Source: an uncultured Alphaproteobacteria bacterium (lineage in GTDB: Bacteria > Pseudomonadota > Alphaproteobacteria > HIMB59). Taken from it: a DNA stretch of 64,000 bases. The notes under the pieces are model-generated. The model had not been told where the DNA came from. It was given only the letters and a program-made list of their open reading frames with translations, and did no database searches. The translations under genes and the position numbers were made by a program. The stretch is taken from NCBI GenBank assembly GCA_902594145.1, contig CACJLA010000002.1:1-64000 (forward strand), in the 5' to 3' direction. Shown one piece after another: positions 8,326-17,259 of the stretch. The stretch's first letter is position 1. Each line of letters begins with the position of its first letter.

Positions 8326-9164
8326 ATTGCGTTGATAAACAAATTACGAAACTTCAAAGTATTTAGACCGGGCTTTCCGTTTGAAATGGTATATTTATCA
8401 ACTTTTATTATGGGCATGATAAAGTTCGTGGCACTTGTCATGAATACCTCATCTGCATTAAGAAGTGCTTTAATTGAAAACTTCTTTTCCTCGAATTTAA
8501 ATTTATTTTTTTTCAAAATTGAAATCAATTTGTGTCGAGTACATCCTTTTAAAATTCTAAAGTTAAGTGGATGTGTAATACATTTATTTTTCTTTATAAT
8601 CCAAATACTCGAGGAGTTACCCTCAGTTATCATATTTCTGTTATCAAATAGCACTGCCTCGTGAGATTTATTTTTCTTAGCATGATTTGCAGCTAAGACA
8701 TTTCCCAGTAAAGATATACTTTTAATATCAGATCTCTGCCATCTTACATCTGGATAAAGAGATGTTTTGACACCCTTTTGTGCCAGTTTATTTAAATTTT
8801 CAAAATTTTTAATTATTGAATAAATAACAATATTGGGTTTGAGGTTGTTCGAGTATTTATGTTCTCTTGGATTTTGATCTCCTCTTGTAATCTGTATATA
8901 AACTATTCCCATTTCTAATTGATTAATTTTTTTGATTTTTTTTGTAATACTTTCAATTTGATTTTTATTCAGATTAATTTTCATATCCATTTTTTTTAAG
9001 GAAACGAATAATCTGTTCAAATGAAGTCTAAAATCTACAAATTCATTTTTAAAAACAGCAATAACTTCGTAAACACCATCTGAGAACTGATAGCCTCTAT
9101 CCGTAACACTGACAGTTGATTGACTGAGTGGTTTATATTTTCCATTGATATAACAGGTTGTCAT
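8322..9164 (-). CDS. dat: D-amino acid aminotransferase (PLP class IV)
   Basis: Fold-type IV PLP aminotransferase, 280 residues, most like D-alanine/D-amino-acid aminotransferases. TDRGYQFSDGVYEV (about 21-34) is the characteristic N-terminal motif, ITRGDQNPREH follows near residue 92, K148 in SDIKSISLLGNVLA is the Schiff-base lysine, and E181 in MITEGNSSSIWI contacts the cofactor. It probably supplies D-glutamate or scavenges D-amino acids; branched-chain or 4-amino-4-deoxychorismate activity cannot be excluded by eye. It is the first gene of a 4-base-overlapping run with msrA and the J-domain gene, and is divergent from the M48 protease with only 29 bases between starts. Confidence 0.88.
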   Translation of the reverse strand: MTTCYINGKYKPLSQSTVSVTDRGYQFSDGVYEVIAVFKNEFVDFRLHLNRLFVSLKKMDMKINLNKNQIESITKKIKKINQLEMGIVYIQITRGDQNPREHKYSNNLKPNIVIYSIIKNFENLNKLAQKGVKTSLYPDVRWQRSDIKSISLLGNVLAANHAKKNKSHEAVLFDNRNMITEGNSSSIWIIKKNKCITHPLNFRILKGCTRHKLISILKKNKFKFEEKKFSIKALLNADEVFMTSATNFIMPIIKVDKYTISNGKPGLNTLKFRNLFINAI

Positions 9165-9193
9165 AAGATTATCTTTTTGGTTATATTAGTATT

Positions 9194-9997
9194 ATGAATC
9201 TTAAAAGACGAGATTTTATTAAAAAATTTTCTTGTGCCTGTTGTGCACCTCTATTCTTTCCCTCTTGTACTGAGGTTGCAATTACAAATCGAAAGCAACT
9301 CTCAATTATTTCTGATGAAAATATTAATCAACAAGCTCATCAAGCTTATGAAAAAGTCAAAAAACAAGAAAATTTAATAGAGTCTGGACCTAATTACAGA
9401 GCAGTAAAAGAAGTTGGCCTCAGAGTTACAGAGTCTGTTGAGGAGTATTTTTTAAAGATGGGTCAGTCTGATACCATTAAAAACTATAACTGGGAGTTCA
9501 TTTTGATAGATAGCAAAGACACTCTAAATGCTTGGTGCATGCCGGGAGGTAAAATTGCTTTTTATACAGGTATCTTAGATGTTACGGCTAATAACGATGG
9601 TTTAGCCTCAGTTATGGGACATGAAATAGCACATGCGGTTGCAAGACATAGCGTTGAAAGAGCTAGTCAAGCATTAGCTATAAACTTAGGTACAACAATT
9701 TTAGATATAGCTCTTGAGGGTGCACTCTCCAATACTTCAGCTGATGATTATCTTGTCAATCTAGGGTTATCATTGCCTTTTAACAGATTGCAAGAGTCTG
9801 AAGCTGATTATTTGGGCTTAGCCTTTATGACTATGGCTAATTACGATAATCATGAATCTTATAAGGTATGGCTAAGAATGGCTGAGGCTCAAAAAGGAAA
9901 TACTCCTCCAGAATTTTTATCCACCCACCCTTCTCCCAAGAATCGTATTGAAAAACTTAAGAATTGGATACCCGAGGTTGACTTAAGATTTACCTAA
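9194..9997 (+). CDS. M48-family metallopeptidase, exported
   Basis: Zinc protease of the M48 (LoiP/YcaL-like) family, which acts on misfolded envelope proteins. HEIAH is at residues 143-147, and ESEAD (about 201-205) supplies the third zinc ligand. The N-terminus begins MNLKRRDFIKKF, a good twin-arginine motif, followed by a cysteine-rich hydrophobic stretch ending PSC at residue 25. It may be a Tat-exported lipoprotein, although the lipobox is not ideal. No membrane helices follow, unlike HtpX. Length 267 residues. Transcribed away from dat from a very short shared promoter region. Confidence 0.9.
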   Translation: MNLKRRDFIKKFSCACCAPLFFPSCTEVAITNRKQLSIISDENINQQAHQAYEKVKKQENLIESGPNYRAVKEVGLRVTESVEEYFLKMGQSDTIKNYNWEFILIDSKDTLNAWCMPGGKIAFYTGILDVTANNDGLASVMGHEIAHAVARHSVERASQALAINLGTTILDIALEGALSNTSADDYLVNLGLSLPFNRLQESEADYLGLAFMTMANYDNHESYKVWLRMAEAQKGNTPPEFLSTHPSPKNRIEKLKNWIPEVDLRFT

Positions 9998-10050
9998 AAG
10001 CGTTGTTTTGTCATACTTCAAACTAATAGGAAATTTACTATATTCTGAAT

Positions 10051-10269
10051 ATGAACAAAGTTATTAAGTTAAAAAAACAACCAAAAACTACTGAATCTGA
10101 CAGCATTAAACAGTTAAACAGTAAACTAAATAAACTTGATAAAAAAATCGATAACCTTTACTTAAGATTAGACGGACACATTAATAAAATTGATAAGGTT
10201 TATTCTAGATTGGAGGAACATTTTTCTGGTATTGAAAAGCTTTTATCCTTCTTTAAATTTAGAAAATAA
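10051..10269 (+). CDS. Small coiled-coil protein, unknown function
   Basis: A 72-residue Lys/Asp/Leu-rich protein. Residues 18-62 have regular hydrophobic spacing (IKQLNSKLNKLDKKIDNLYLRL and on), consistent with a single long coiled coil. No signal peptide or known domain. An AGGAAA stretch lies upstream of the ATG. The stop codon directly abuts the stop codon of the convergent yedK-like gene with no base between them. The heptad pattern suggests a real protein, but function is unknown. Confidence 0.6.
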   Translation: MNKVIKLKKQPKTTESDSIKQLNSKLNKLDKKIDNLYLRLDGHINKIDKVYSRLEEHFSGIEKLLSFFKFRK

Positions 10270-10839
10270 TTACTTCGATAACTCATAATTAATATTTTCA
10301 GAAGACCCCAATAAACTCTCATAATTATTTGAAAACCATTGTTTTATTTTTGATTTGTTAATAATGACAGGATTTCTTTTGTGAATAAACTCAATGCTAG
10401 CTAAAGAGGATTTTGTTACGATCGAAAAGTAATAAGTATTATTGACTAAATTAAATACTGCTGCAAAAAAACCAACTTGTGACTCAGTATACAATCTATA
10501 TTTTTGTTTTTGTGCATCAGTATTGATCCACTCAAAATAATAATTAAAGGGTACAAGACAACGATTGTTCAAAATTAGTTTATCACTGAATAATTTTTCT
10601 CGAACAGTCTCTGATCGTATATTAAATAGTGTTTTTCCTTTTGGCAACCAGTCAAATAATAAACCCCATTTAGATTGTTTAAATAAATATTTTGAATTTT
10701 GTAATAAAATAATAGGTGCTTCAGTAGCTGGGGAAATATTATCATTATTATAATCAAAAATAGGTTTAAAGTTATTTATGGTTTCTTGTTTGAAATAAGA
10801 TTGATTATCTTTGAGATTAAGCGAGTATCTTCCGCACAA
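10270..10839 (-). CDS. HMCES/YedK-type abasic-site protein (SRAP)
   Basis: SOS-response-associated peptidase family protein that forms a covalent DNA-protein crosslink with abasic sites in single-stranded DNA. Cys2 in MCGRY is the crosslinking residue after Met removal. NIRSET (about 73-78) matches the DNA-contacting NxRxE motif, YFEW supplies E103, and H153 in FIHKRNPVII matches the active-site histidine. Length 189 residues is slightly short for the family. It follows the DctP-like gene by 2 bases on the same strand, though a functional link is not obvious. Confidence 0.92.
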   Translation of the reverse strand: MCGRYSLNLKDNQSYFKQETINNFKPIFDYNNDNISPATEAPIILLQNSKYLFKQSKWGLLFDWLPKGKTLFNIRSETVREKLFSDKLILNNRCLVPFNYYFEWINTDAQKQKYRLYTESQVGFFAAVFNLVNNTYYFSIVTKSSLASIEFIHKRNPVIINKSKIKQWFSNNYESLLGSSENINYELSK

Positions 10840-10841
10840 AG

Positions 10842-11924
10842 TTAAATTTTTCTAAAGTTCAAGTAATTGGATATATCAAAGTCTTTATATGAAGCTCTCA
10901 AACCCAAAAACTTAAAATAATCATCTCTAATTTTGGTTCCGAGGGGTGTATTAGTATAGTTGTCTAAAACACTACTTATATTTTTTTTGGCCTCAATAAC
11001 AATATCTTTTGGTATTTGTCTAAATTCCACACCCAATGTTTTTAATTTTTCTATAGCGACAACCTCTTTATACATAAAATCAGAGAGCATTTCTTGGTTT
11101 TCAGACTGACAAGCAAACTCAATAATACTTTTAGCTTCATTATCAAAAGAGTTCCATTTGTCTAAATTCATTCCGAGAGATATGGATACTGTTGGTTTTT
11201 TAAAATCAGGGTAATAACAATAATTGGTTACTTTATAAAAACCAAAGGCTAAATCCATAACTGGATTAGACCAATCAGCAGCATCTATAGCACCACTGGA
11301 TAGCGACTGAAGGATTTCTCCACCAGCTATGTTTACTGGAGTAGCTCCCATTGTCTTTAGTAAGTCACCTCCCATACCAGGGCTTCTTATTTTAAGTTTC
11401 GCCACATCTTCGACACTATTTAATTCATTTTTGAACCATCCAAATAAAGTTGATCCTGTGTTACCAACTAAAAAATGTTTAACATTAAATTCTGAGCCAA
11501 GTTCATCCCATAGTGTTTGACCATTTCCTGAATAAATCCAAGAATTAAACTCTTCAGCAGTCATTCCAAAAGGAACAGCTGCAAAAAAGGGATAGGCTTT
11601 ATTTTTACCACCCCAGTAAAATTCTGCTGAATGATATAAATCAGCTGTACCAGATGAAACAGCATCAAAAACTCCAAATGGTGGAACTAGTTTACCGGCA
11701 GAGTAAACATTAACTTTAATTCTTTTATTAGATAGACTTTCAATTCGTTGAGCTAATCTGTTTGCGCCCAGGCCGATACCCGGAAAATTTTCTGGCCAAG
11801 AAGTGACCATGTTTAATTCAGTAGTTGTGCTAGCTTGCACATTAAAACTAGAAAAAGTAGCTGCTCCTAATACTGGTATTGAGGCATTTTTTATAAAACT
11901 TCTTCTATTTATTTTTTTTTTCAT
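10842..11924 (-). CDS. TRAP transporter solute-binding protein (DctP family), orphan
   Basis: Periplasmic binding protein of a tripartite ATP-independent transporter, of the TakP-like branch known for 2-oxoacids and related carboxylates. The start is placed at the ATG giving MKKKINRRSFIKNA, a twin-arginine signal ending VQAS; an upstream GTG at 11948 would only add 8 residues. The binding-domain motif LKIRSPGMGGDLLKTMGATPVNI carries the conserved arginine that grips substrate carboxylates. No DctQ or DctM membrane subunits are next to it, so it must pair with a transporter elsewhere or be an extra binding protein. Ligand is not determined. Confidence 0.9.
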   Translation of the reverse strand: MKKKINRRSFIKNASIPVLGAATFSSFNVQASTTTELNMVTSWPENFPGIGLGANRLAQRIESLSNKRIKVNVYSAGKLVPPFGVFDAVSSGTADLYHSAEFYWGGKNKAYPFFAAVPFGMTAEEFNSWIYSGNGQTLWDELGSEFNVKHFLVGNTGSTLFGWFKNELNSVEDVAKLKIRSPGMGGDLLKTMGATPVNIAGGEILQSLSSGAIDAADWSNPVMDLAFGFYKVTNYCYYPDFKKPTVSISLGMNLDKWNSFDNEAKSIIEFACQSENQEMLSDFMYKEVVAIEKLKTLGVEFRQIPKDIVIEAKKNISSVLDNYTNTPLGTKIRDDYFKFLGLRASYKDFDISNYLNFRKI

Positions 11925-11961
11925 AATGTGGTAAACATAAGATAACACTTTATAAACAAAA

Positions 11962-12480
11962 ATGAAATTAGAAGCAAAAAGTTTATTAGCCGCACTAGAT
12001 CAACAAAAAATTGAATACAAGCTTTTTGAACATGAGGCATTTTTTACTGTCGAGGAGTCTAGTAAATTAAAGATAGATTTGAATATGCAAGGTGCGCATA
12101 CAAAAAATCTATTTTTAAGAGACAAAAAAAGGAATTTTTATTTACTGTCGTGTTTGGATAGTACTGATGTTGATCTAAAAATGATTAAAAATGTTATCCA
12201 ATGCCAAGGCAATCTCTCTTTTGGTAGCGCAGATTATTTATATGAAAAATTAGGCGTTAAACCGGGTTCTGTTAGCCCCTACTCTTTAATTAATAATAAG
12301 GATAAAGACGTAAATTTTTACTTAGATAAAGAGATTTATGAATTTGATTTATGTAATTTTCATCCGCTAGATAATACCAAAACTATCCAAGTAAAAACAA
12401 CAGATTGCATAAAATTTTTAAAAACAATTACGATTGTAAAATTGATTGATTTTACAACAATGGAAATTACTAATCTCTAA
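11962..12480 (+). CDS. ProX-like prolyl-tRNA editing protein
   Basis: YbaK-superfamily protein of the PrdX/ProXp-ala branch, 172 residues. Members hydrolyse Ala-tRNA(Pro) made by prolyl-tRNA synthetases that lack an internal editing domain. The conserved segment HTKNLFLRDKK sits near residues 47-57, and GVKPGSVSPYSLI near 95-107 is typical of this branch. This matches alphaproteobacterial genomes, whose short ProRS needs trans editing. It is divergent from the DctP gene, with 37 bases between starts, and its 3' end overlaps the convergent yajQ by 11 bases. Confidence 0.9.
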   Translation: MKLEAKSLLAALDQQKIEYKLFEHEAFFTVEESSKLKIDLNMQGAHTKNLFLRDKKRNFYLLSCLDSTDVDLKMIKNVIQCQGNLSFGSADYLYEKLGVKPGSVSPYSLINNKDKDVNFYLDKEIYEFDLCNFHPLDNTKTIQVKTTDCIKFLKTITIVKLIDFTTMEITNL

Positions 12481-12955
12481 AATTTTGAAACTGTAATGGT
12501 ATTTTAATATCACTAGTTTTCAATAATTCAATCATGGATTGTAAATCATCTCTTTTTTTTCCTGTAATTCTCACTTCATCACCATTTATGGATGCCTGGA
12601 CTTTAGCCTTTGATGTTTTTACAAGATTTGTAATTTTTTTTGCATCCTCTTTAGAAATACCATTAAGTATATCTATAAACTGTCTTACTCTATTACCTGA
12701 GGCGGTCTCTGTTGATTTAACATGAATAAATTTAGGATCAATTTTTCTCCTCACTATATTATTTTTTAAAATATCATTGAACTGGGATAATTTTGTATTA
12801 TCAGTCGTTTCTATAGTAATTGAAAAATCAGAACGCTCGATTAAAGAATTTGTATTCTTAAAGTCAAATCTATTATCAACTTCTCTTTTTGTATTATTGA
12901 TGGCATTATCGATTTCTTGAATATCCGGTGAAGAAACAACATCAAAAGAAGGCAT
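12470..12955 (-). CDS. yajQ: YajQ family nucleotide-binding protein
   Basis: Small protein with two RNA-binding-like ferredoxin folds; homologues bind cyclic di-GMP, GTP/ATP or RNA, and some are phage or virulence cofactors. The start MPSFDVVSS at base 12955 matches the invariant family N-terminus; upstream in-frame codons would add an unlikely MYCSI. FDFKNT and the C-terminal ITGKKRDDLQSMIELLK are family signatures. Length from this start is 161 residues, as expected. Its 3' end overlaps the ProX-like gene by 11 bases, and its start is 2 bases from the divergent EamA transporter. Confidence 0.95.
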   Translation of the reverse strand: MPSFDVVSSPDIQEIDNAINNTKREVDNRFDFKNTNSLIERSDFSITIETTDNTKLSQFNDILKNNIVRRKIDPKFIHVKSTETASGNRVRQFIDILNGISKEDAKKITNLVKTSKAKVQASINGDEVRITGKKRDDLQSMIELLKTSDIKIPLQFQNFRD

Positions 12956-12957
12956 AA

Positions 12958-13830
12958 TTGAACAATACAATATTTTTATTTATTTCAACACTAATAGTTT
13001 GGGGACCCACTTGGTATATAATTAAATTTCAACTGGGTATAGTTGATCCAATGACATCAGTCTTTTATCGATTTTTTTTATCTGCCATCATAATTTTAAT
13101 CTTTTGTGTATTTAAAAAAATAAATCTTAAATTTTCATTGAAAGAACACCTCTTGATTGCAGCTCTTGGTATTTCGTTATTTAATATAAATTATGTTTTT
13201 TTCTACCTCTCTACAGTGTATTTAATCAGTGGATTTGTCGCTCTATGTTTTTCATCAATTTTATTTATGAATGTTGTTAATAACATTGTTTTTAAACGTA
13301 AATATCCCAAAATTATGACGCTAGTAGGAGGTCTTATTGGAACTTTAGGTTTATTATTTATTTTTTATGATGAGATTATTAATTTTGAATTTTCAAAGAA
13401 TACTAGTATTGGAATATTATTAGGAGTGTTGGCAACCTACTTCGCATCTATAGGAAACTTGATATCAGAATACACCTCTAAAATTAAAATGGATGTTGTG
13501 GCAGTTACAGGTTATGGCATGTTGTATGGCTCCTTAACATTACTAATTTATCTACTTGTAGTTGGCATAGACTTAAACTTTGATTTTAGTTATAGGTATA
13601 TAGTTTCTCTTATTTATTTGTCAATTTTTGGAAGTGTTTTTGGTTTCATTCTATACTTGTCAATTATTAAAAATATTGGAGCAAATGATGCAGCGTATAT
13701 AGCGATCATAATGCCTCTTATAGCACTAATAATTTCTACTATATTTGAAGGATTAATATGGGATATGAACCTATACATAGGAGCATTTTTAGTACTATTT
13801 GGAAATATATTAATTTTAAAAAGAAATTAG
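12958..13830 (+). CDS. EamA/DMT-family permease
   Basis: Ten-helix drug/metabolite transporter superfamily protein, 290 residues, with two EamA repeats. The N-terminal LIVWGPTWYIIKFQLG is the characteristic first-helix motif. The TTG start is supported by AGAAGG five bases upstream, which lies inside the divergent yajQ reading frame. It probably exports amino acids or other small metabolites, but substrate cannot be read from sequence. The stop overlaps the convergent MFS gene by 4 bases. Confidence 0.88.
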   Translation: MNNTIFLFISTLIVWGPTWYIIKFQLGIVDPMTSVFYRFFLSAIIILIFCVFKKINLKFSLKEHLLIAALGISLFNINYVFFYLSTVYLISGFVALCFSSILFMNVVNNIVFKRKYPKIMTLVGGLIGTLGLLFIFYDEIINFEFSKNTSIGILLGVLATYFASIGNLISEYTSKIKMDVVAVTGYGMLYGSLTLLIYLLVVGIDLNFDFSYRYIVSLIYLSIFGSVFGFILYLSIIKNIGANDAAYIAIIMPLIALIISTIFEGLIWDMNLYIGAFLVLFGNILILKRN

Positions 13831-14969
13831 TTTTTAAATAAATTTTTTTGAAAAATTACAATCAAACTTGCTATTAAAAAAAGTATTAACATAGGTGTAT
13901 AAACGAATTCAATACCAAAGATATCTGCGACATACCCTAAGGCAGGTGGTGCTATCATAAAAACACCATAATTCCCTATTGTGATAATAGTTATACCCAC
14001 CGTCGGATTAACATTTTCAATCGAAGATCCAAAGGTGTAACAAATGGGAATGATAGAAGAGACACTGAAACCAGCTACAATAAAACCTATAACTGCTAAT
14101 GTTAGGGAACTACTTGATGCTATTATAATTGATCCAACTAAAGAACCAATCACTGAAAGGACAAGAAAATTATAGATACCAAAAATTTCTTTTAGTTTAT
14201 CGCCAATTAATCTACCAAAAACCATACTTCCATTAAAAGCTATTGCAGCAAGGCCTATATTAAATCCATCAGTATTAATATAATCTCTCATATATAAAGA
14301 TCCCCAGGAGTCTGTGCCTCCTTCTAAAAATACTGCTGTGATAGCTAACACAAATAAAACTATTAAAAACAATGGCCAATTAAAAAAAATAGAAAAGAAA
14401 GACAAAGAGTCTGATTTGTTATTTTTTATAGTTAAACTGCTGAAGAAAATTATTGGCGCTAAAATCGCAACAAATACTATTGAATTTATAAAAAAACTTA
14501 TTCTAAACTCTAAAAATAAACTAGTTAACAAAGATCCTGATAACAATCCAATACTCCAAAACGCATGAAAACCTGACATCATTGGTCTTTTAAACTTTTT
14601 CTCTAAAGAGGTCGCTTGCACATTAAGAATTACCTCAAATAATCCATAACAGACACCAAATATAAAACTCAGCAATGCCATGAATTCAAATGATTTTGCA
14701 AATGGTATAAAAAGCCATAAAATACCTATAATAAATCCAGATATAAGAGATATTTTTTTGGAGGAATATAGTTGTGTTATTTTTGGTGCAACGATCATTG
14801 TTAAAACTGAACCAATTGAAAAGATAACAAAAAGGTAACCTAAACCAGTGTAATCAACTTCTATTTGATCTTTTATATCGGGAATTCTAACAGCCCATAA
14901 TCCTACAAAAAAAGAGATTGAAAAAAATAATGACTTGCAAGCATTCGTATCTGAGATTTGAATTTTCAT
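13827..14969 (-). CDS. MFS transporter (YbjJ-like)
   Basis: Major facilitator superfamily protein of 380 residues with about 12 hydrophobic segments. The N-terminal WAVRIPDIKDQIEVDYTGLGYLF resembles the YbjJ-type subgroup, which has the RIPDIK element after helix 1. No substrate has been firmly assigned to this subgroup, so none is inferred. It lies between the convergent EamA gene and a thioesterase gene on the same strand 27 bases upstream. Confidence 0.85.
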   Translation of the reverse strand: MKIQISDTNACKSLFFSISFFVGLWAVRIPDIKDQIEVDYTGLGYLFVIFSIGSVLTMIVAPKITQLYSSKKISLISGFIIGILWLFIPFAKSFEFMALLSFIFGVCYGLFEVILNVQATSLEKKFKRPMMSGFHAFWSIGLLSGSLLTSLFLEFRISFFINSIVFVAILAPIIFFSSLTIKNNKSDSLSFFSIFFNWPLFLIVLFVLAITAVFLEGGTDSWGSLYMRDYINTDGFNIGLAAIAFNGSMVFGRLIGDKLKEIFGIYNFLVLSVIGSLVGSIIIASSSSLTLAVIGFIVAGFSVSSIIPICYTFGSSIENVNPTVGITIITIGNYGVFMIAPPALGYVADIFGIEFVYTPMLILFLIASLIVIFQKNLFKN

Positions 14970-14996
14970 TTTTTAAAAATTTAAATAATTAGATAT

Positions 14997-15434
14997 CTAC
15001 CATCCGCCATCATCATCTGCTTTTTTATCTTTTACAGATTTATTTAATGATGTTTTCACTAACTTCCAAATACCATTGCCTGAAACAATAATTTCCTTTT
15101 TTGAAAAAACTTGGCATTTCACAAAACATAAAGTTTTAGTCATTCTTTCAATAGAAGGAATACCAATTAATTCATCTCCTTCTTGAGCAGAAAAGGTAAA
15201 GTGTGTGTTCATAGATATAGTCACACATGGTCTATTACCAAATGACTTGTACGCAGCATTACCCATTACATTATCTAAAACAGACATTAAAAAACCACCA
15301 TGGGCAAAATTTCCAGAATTTAGATGTTTTTCAGCAACTGTTATTCGATATATGTTCTGATTATTTTCTTGTTTTGTCTCTAATTCGCCTAGTAATAGTG
15401 AATACGAAGATTTTGATATTAACTTCCAGGTCAT
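14997..15434 (-). CDS. PaaI-type hotdog thioesterase
   Basis: Single hotdog-fold acyl-CoA thioesterase of the PaaI/4HBT family. HGGFLMSVLDNVMG carries the characteristic HGG and helix residue pattern, and MNTHFTFSAQEGDEL the second half of the fold. The ATG at 15434 (MTWKL) is preferred to an upstream TTG at 15461, because residues from there match the usual family N-terminus; neither start has a clear ribosome binding site. Its likely role is hydrolysis of a CoA thioester in the cytoplasm; substrate unknown. It is divergent from the ggt-like gene. Confidence 0.85.
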   Translation of the reverse strand: MTWKLISKSSYSLLLGELETKQENNQNIYRITVAEKHLNSGNFAHGGFLMSVLDNVMGNAAYKSFGNRPCVTISMNTHFTFSAQEGDELIGIPSIERMTKTLCFVKCQVFSKKEIIVSGNGIWKLVKTSLNKSVKDKKADDDGGW

Positions 15435-15504
15435 ATATAACTTTATAATGCAATCTTTCAAAAAAGAAATATTTTATAAAATCACTTAGATAAATTGATA
15501 CACA

Positions 15505-17259
15505 ATGAATAGATCTTTTAGGACAGATGATAATAGTTCAAATAGTTTTATACCTAGCTATTCAGGTACCAACGGTGCCGTAGCGACTCATTCTAATTTA
15601 TCATCAATGACCGCTTACAGTATTTTAAATGAAGACAAAGGAAATGCCTTTGATGCTGCTGCTGGTGCGATGTTAGTTGAAGGTCTCGTCAATCCTCAAA
15701 TGTTTGGAATGGGAGGAGAAGGAGTGATGATTTTAAAACCAAATGATCAAAATCCTTTAGTTTTAAATGGAAATACATTGTCTCCAAAAAAATTTGATTT
15801 TTTAAACTTAGTTACAAGGGGTTACTCAGAAGTTCCTGATCAAGGTATTATAAGTGCTGGTGTCCCTGCTGCTTTTTCTTCTATTTTTAGAGTGTTGCAA
15901 AGATATGGTAGTCTTGATTTTAAAACTATCTCTCAATATGCCAAGGTATATGCAAAAGAAGGTTTTCCAATACACACTGGAATTATTAATCAAAATAAAT
16001 TTGGATTAAATAGTTTAAAAGAAAGATTTAGGAAGGAATGGAAAAATTCTGCAAAACTATATTTAAAAAATAATAAGGATATTCCAAAAGTTGGAAGCTT
16101 ATTTAAAAATTTAGCTTACTCAAACTTATTAGATTATCTGGGTAACTATGAAAAAAAAATTAATGGCACTCGAAACAATAAGTTTAATAAATTACATGAT
16201 GCTTTTTATAGAGGTGATGTAGCAAATTCTATTTTAAATTTTTCTAAAAAAAATGATGGTCTTCTCTCAAAAGAAGATTTTGAAAATTTTAATGTAAAGT
16301 TTGAAAAAACGATTTTCGAAAAATATGGTGATTTTCAAGTCCATAAAACAAATTTTTGGGGTCAAGGATTAACAAGTTTAATAATGTTAAAAATGCTAAA
16401 TAAACAAAATATTAAAACACTACAATCAGCTGATGATATTCATAAATTTATTGAAATTTTAAAATTAACATTTGCTGACAGAGAGATGTATTTTACTGGT
16501 AAGTACAATACAAGAGTAAAGGCAAGTCACTTATTAAATGATACTTATTTAAATAAAAGAGTTCGACTAATAACAGAAAAGGCTATTGATACAATCATCC
16601 CTGGAGATCCTCTATCTAGAAATTCTTTACTGCCAATCGATAATTACATTAAACCATGGGGTGCTGGAACTGTACATATTAGTATTATAGACAAGAATAA
16701 TAATGCAGTTTCATGTACACCCAGTGGAGGTTGGATCAGATCCAATGAAGTAATTAATGAATTAGGATTTCCTTTAGGAAATAGACTGATGACCTTTTAT
16801 TTATCAAAACCTGGTCATGCAAATTTTATTACTCCTTTGCAACAACCAAGAACTACACTGAGTCCAACAATGATTATCAATCATAAGAAAAAGGAAATAT
16901 TAAGTTGTGGGACTATGGGTGGTGATGCTCAAGACCAATGGCAGGCTCAATTTTTAATGAATTATATGTTTTCCAAGAAAAATATAGATCAAGCCTTAAA
17001 TGAGCCCAGAGTTTCATCAGAGCATTTACCTGCTTTTTTTCATCCTCACGATCCAAATTACAAACAGTTATTATTAGAAGAACGTCTTGCACCATTACAA
17101 TCGAAATTAATTAAAAAGGGTCATAAATGCCAAATAGTTACTGACTGGAGTGAAGGTTTTATATTATGCACCAGAAAGAAAAATAAAATTTATGATGCAT
17201 ATGCAGATATTAGAAGTTATAAAAGTCAAATATTTCAAGCACAAGCATTAGCATGGTAA
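15505..17259 (+). CDS. Gamma-glutamyltransferase family protein (YwrD-like)
   Basis: Ntn-hydrolase made as a proenzyme that self-cleaves before a catalytic threonine. T389 in GAGTVHISIIDKNNNAVS is the predicted nucleophile, followed by SGGW near 407 and GGDAQDQWQAQFL in the small subunit. At 584 residues it has standard length but differs from classical Ggt. It has no signal peptide; GGEGVMIL replaces the usual GGGGF; and the arginine-containing substrate loop reads LNGNTLSPKKF. This fits the YwrD-like branch, so it may be a cytoplasmic amide or gamma-glutamyl hydrolase rather than glutathione transpeptidase. It overlaps mazG by 7 bases. Confidence 0.87.
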   Translation: MNRSFRTDDNSSNSFIPSYSGTNGAVATHSNLSSMTAYSILNEDKGNAFDAAAGAMLVEGLVNPQMFGMGGEGVMILKPNDQNPLVLNGNTLSPKKFDFLNLVTRGYSEVPDQGIISAGVPAAFSSIFRVLQRYGSLDFKTISQYAKVYAKEGFPIHTGIINQNKFGLNSLKERFRKEWKNSAKLYLKNNKDIPKVGSLFKNLAYSNLLDYLGNYEKKINGTRNNKFNKLHDAFYRGDVANSILNFSKKNDGLLSKEDFENFNVKFEKTIFEKYGDFQVHKTNFWGQGLTSLIMLKMLNKQNIKTLQSADDIHKFIEILKLTFADREMYFTGKYNTRVKASHLLNDTYLNKRVRLITEKAIDTIIPGDPLSRNSLLPIDNYIKPWGAGTVHISIIDKNNNAVSCTPSGGWIRSNEVINELGFPLGNRLMTFYLSKPGHANFITPLQQPRTTLSPTMIINHKKKEILSCGTMGGDAQDQWQAQFLMNYMFSKKNIDQALNEPRVSSEHLPAFFHPHDPNYKQLLLEERLAPLQSKLIKKGHKCQIVTDWSEGFILCTRKKNKIYDAYADIRSYKSQIFQAQALAW

